Below, piece by piece: positions 62,307 through 64,000 of a stretch of 64,000 nt of DNA. Under the pieces are notes generated by a model that saw only the letters and a list, made by a program, of their open reading frames with translations, was not told where the DNA came from and ran no database searches. The stretch comes from an uncultured Rhodospirillales bacterium. GTDB lineage: Bacteria; Pseudomonadota; Alphaproteobacteria; ATCC43930; CGMCC-115725. The stretch lies in assembly GCA_903828515.1 (NCBI GenBank), contig CAIKMD010000003.1:496001-560000 (forward strand). Direction: 5' to 3'. The position numbers and the translations under genes were made by a program. Within the stretch, counting starts at the first letter, position 1; the number at the start of each line of letters is the position of its first letter.

Positions 62307-63860
62307 ATGATCTCGACGAAGTCACCCATGATGATGCCGATCAGCCGTCGCGCCCTCATGAGTGGGGTCGCCGCCGGCGTTTTCGCCGGCACGTTCGGGC
62401 GGGTCGCTGATGCGGCGCCACAGCGTGGCGGGATTTTGCGTATTGCCTATCCCTTTCAACCGACGAGCCTCGATCCGGCGCTCGGTCGCCAGGGCGGGGA
62501 CTTCGATTTTCTCTATCCCGTGTTCGAGACCCTGGTCGATTGGGAGTTCGATACGATGCTCCCGAAGCCCGCTCTCGCCACGAGCTGGACCTATCCCGAT
62601 TCGACAACCTTCGTCCTGAAGCTGCGGGAAAACGTCTCCTTCTCGGATGGGACGCCGTTCGACGCGACCGCGGCGAAATTCAACCTCGACCGCTGCATGA
62701 CCCATCCGAAGTCGACGGTCACCGCCGAACTCGCCGCGGTCTCGGCGGTCGAAATCAGCGGCCCGCATGAGATCACGCTTCGACTGAAACGGCCCAACGC
62801 ATCGATGCCGCTGATCCTGACCGGCCGCGCGGGTTTCATGGCGTCGCCGGCGGCGGTCACCAAGTCCGGTGATGATTTTGCCCGCAATCCGGTCGGAACG
62901 GGCCCGTGGAAATTCACCCTGTGGCGCGACAACGAGATCGTGTCGTTTCGCCGCAACGATAATTACTGGAAGAAGGGCGAACCGCTTCCGGATGGACTCG
63001 ATTTCAAGGTGATCGCCGATCCCGCGACCGGCTTGCGATCGGTGATCGCCGGCGAGAGCGATTTCGTCTGGGCCCTGTCGTCGGCACAGAAGCCGGCCGT
63101 CGATCGCGCGGGCCTCGATTCCTCGATCGGGAGTTCGCAACAAATATTCCTGCTGTGGCTCAATCAAGCCAAAGGGCCGCTCGCCGATGTACGGGTTCGC
63201 CAGGCGCTCAATTACGCGATCGACCGCAACGCCTATAACAAGGCGACCGAAGGCGGATACAACGAAGTCGCGCAAGGCATCTATCCCAAATCGCATTGGG
63301 CTTACGACCCCACCGTGGCCAGCTACTATCAATACGATCCGGCAAAAGCGCGCGCGCTGCTGGCCGCCGCCGGTTTCCCGAACGGGCTCGATCTCACCCT
63401 CACCGGTCCGACCGATCAGCATTCGACCCAACGGCAAGAAGTCGTCATCGAACAGCTCAAGCAGGTGGGCGTCCGGATCAAATTGACGCCCTTGTCGGTC
63501 AACGATTCGATCAAGGCGTATTTCTACGACAAGCAGTACGATGCGCTGTTGATCGTCTGGGGCTCGCGGGCCGATCCCAGCCAGGGGTTCAACGCGCTGT
63601 TCAGCAAGGATTCGCCGTCCAATCCGTCCGGCATCGAACCGGACGGCTTCGGCGACGCCCTTGTCCAATCCCAGGCGAGCCTCGATCTCAAGACCCGTGC
63701 GCAGGCGCTATCGAAGGTTGCGCACATCGTCGCCGAAAACGCGTTGATCGTCCCGCTGGTCTTCGACGCCCAGTACAGTGCGTTCGGCAAGAAGGTAAAA
63801 GGATATAAGCCCACCCTGTTCGGACGGATGCGGCTCGATACGGTCTATCTCGAAAGCTAA
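62307..63860 (+). CDS. ABC transporter substrate-binding protein, family 5 (peptide/nickel type)
   Basis: A 517-residue periplasmic binding protein with a Tat-like signal (SRRALMSGVAAGVFAGTFGR). The mature part has GGILRIAYPFQPTSLDPALG, LKLRENVSFSDGTPFDATAA, GTGPWKFTLWRDNEIVSFRR and VRVRQALNYAIDRNAYNKAT, all hallmarks of SBP_bac_5. GGGAG six bases before the ATG at 62307 supports the start. It follows the oxygenase by 55 bases and precedes a decarboxylase-like gene by 16, so an uptake and breakdown operon is likely. Confidence 0.93.
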   Translation: MISTKSPMMMPISRRALMSGVAAGVFAGTFGRVADAAPQRGGILRIAYPFQPTSLDPALGRQGGDFDFLYPVFETLVDWEFDTMLPKPALATSWTYPDSTTFVLKLRENVSFSDGTPFDATAAKFNLDRCMTHPKSTVTAELAAVSAVEISGPHEITLRLKRPNASMPLILTGRAGFMASPAAVTKSGDDFARNPVGTGPWKFTLWRDNEIVSFRRNDNYWKKGEPLPDGLDFKVIADPATGLRSVIAGESDFVWALSSAQKPAVDRAGLDSSIGSSQQIFLLWLNQAKGPLADVRVRQALNYAIDRNAYNKATEGGYNEVAQGIYPKSHWAYDPTVASYYQYDPAKARALLAAAGFPNGLDLTLTGPTDQHSTQRQEVVIEQLKQVGVRIKLTPLSVNDSIKAYFYDKQYDALLIVWGSRADPSQGFNALFSKDSPSNPSGIEPDGFGDALVQSQASLDLKTRAQALSKVAHIVAENALIVPLVFDAQYSAFGKKVKGYKPTLFGRMRLDTVYLES

Positions 63861-63876
63861 ATCACCGGAGACGCGC

Positions 63877-64000
63877 ATGACCGCCCTGCCCATCACCATC
63901 GCGACCGGGAATTACGATCGCGTCAAACCGCTGATCGACGGGCAGGTGAAGGTCGAGGGTTGCGACGTCAATTATCTGGTCATGAGCATCGAAGAGTCGG
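63877..64000 (+). CDS. 4,5-dihydroxyphthalate decarboxylase-like/SBP-like protein, truncated by window end
   Basis: Only 41 residues are visible: MTALPITIATGNYDRVKPLI with DGQVKVEGCDVNYLVMSIEE. The start and the Y-D-R-x-x-x-I/L-x-x-G-x-V-x-x-E-G-C-D pattern match proteins annotated as 4,5-dihydroxyphthalate decarboxylase or related periplasmic-binding-fold proteins. GGAG six bases upstream supports the ATG. The remainder is outside the window, so the function is tentative. Confidence 0.6.
   Translation, partial: MTALPITIATGNYDRVKPLIDGQVKVEGCDVNYLVMSIEES

Overview
The window is about 64 kb of GC-rich chromosome from an alphaproteobacterium. Markers that agree on this are the aroA-cmk-rpsA order with a divergent FYDLN-type zinc-ribbon gene, the kdsD-lptC-lptA-lptB-rpoN-ptsN order, Hsp20 coupled to a DUF1150 gene, an FzlA-type GST-fold protein, an NDUFA9-like gene and DUF3309. 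The genus cannot be read from the sequence. Most of the window is conserved housekeeping DNA with two accessory zones.

Layout. 1-3638: rpsA (partial), cmk and aroA on the minus strand, and the divergent zinc-ribbon gene. 3656-6171: two identical tRNA-Ala(GGC) genes bracketing an orphan solute-binding protein and an HsaA-like flavin oxygenase. 6290-10460: the Anbu operon (permuted ATP-grasp ligase, alpha-E protein with a frameshift, transglutaminase with a polyglutamine tail, proteasome-like Anbu peptidase). 10461-15721: the accessory island. Two AT-richer cargo modules each end in a truncated copy of the 3' end of anbu. One cargo is a DUF4062-methyltransferase fusion; the other is an overlapping operon of a sodium/solute symporter-like protein, a small membrane protein and a GRDP-like D-x-x-W-H protein. 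16260-19888: an ATP-grasp protein, several very small genes, and hsp20-DUF1150 behind a likely sigma-32 promoter and a hairpin that hides the Shine-Dalgarno sequence.

19942-34306: nitrogen PTS protein, sigma-54, LPS transport and Kdo synthesis genes, an RNase D-like gene, tRNA-Leu, NDUFA9-like gene, DUF924, FzlA, a TPR protein and an RND efflux pair. 34525-39512: MFS exporter, SDR protein, hydrolase and two glycosyltransferases. 39560-50962: translation block (thrS, infC, rpmI, rplT, pheS, pheT, lepA), interrupted by a His/Lys/Pro-rich secreted protein and a beta-helix protein. infC appears to start with AUC. 50963-64000: repeats, then a catabolic zone: LLM monooxygenase plus hydrolase, tRNA-Ser, two divergent Tat-exported amidohydrolases, a Fic protein with a double operator, a PHB depolymerase-like esterase, and a cluster of substrate-binding proteins, an HsaA-like oxygenase and a decarboxylase-like gene cut by the window edge.

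How the genes work together. KdsD, the Lpt proteins and the two glycosyltransferases all serve the LPS layer. The Anbu operon looks like a peptide-ligation and proteolysis system. The right-hand zone and the tRNA-bracketed pair combine binding proteins with flavin oxygenases and hydrolases and look like scavenging pathways for unknown aromatic or heterocyclic substrates. Short palindromic repeats sit in several intergenic regions, and one supplies the C-terminal tail of a protein.
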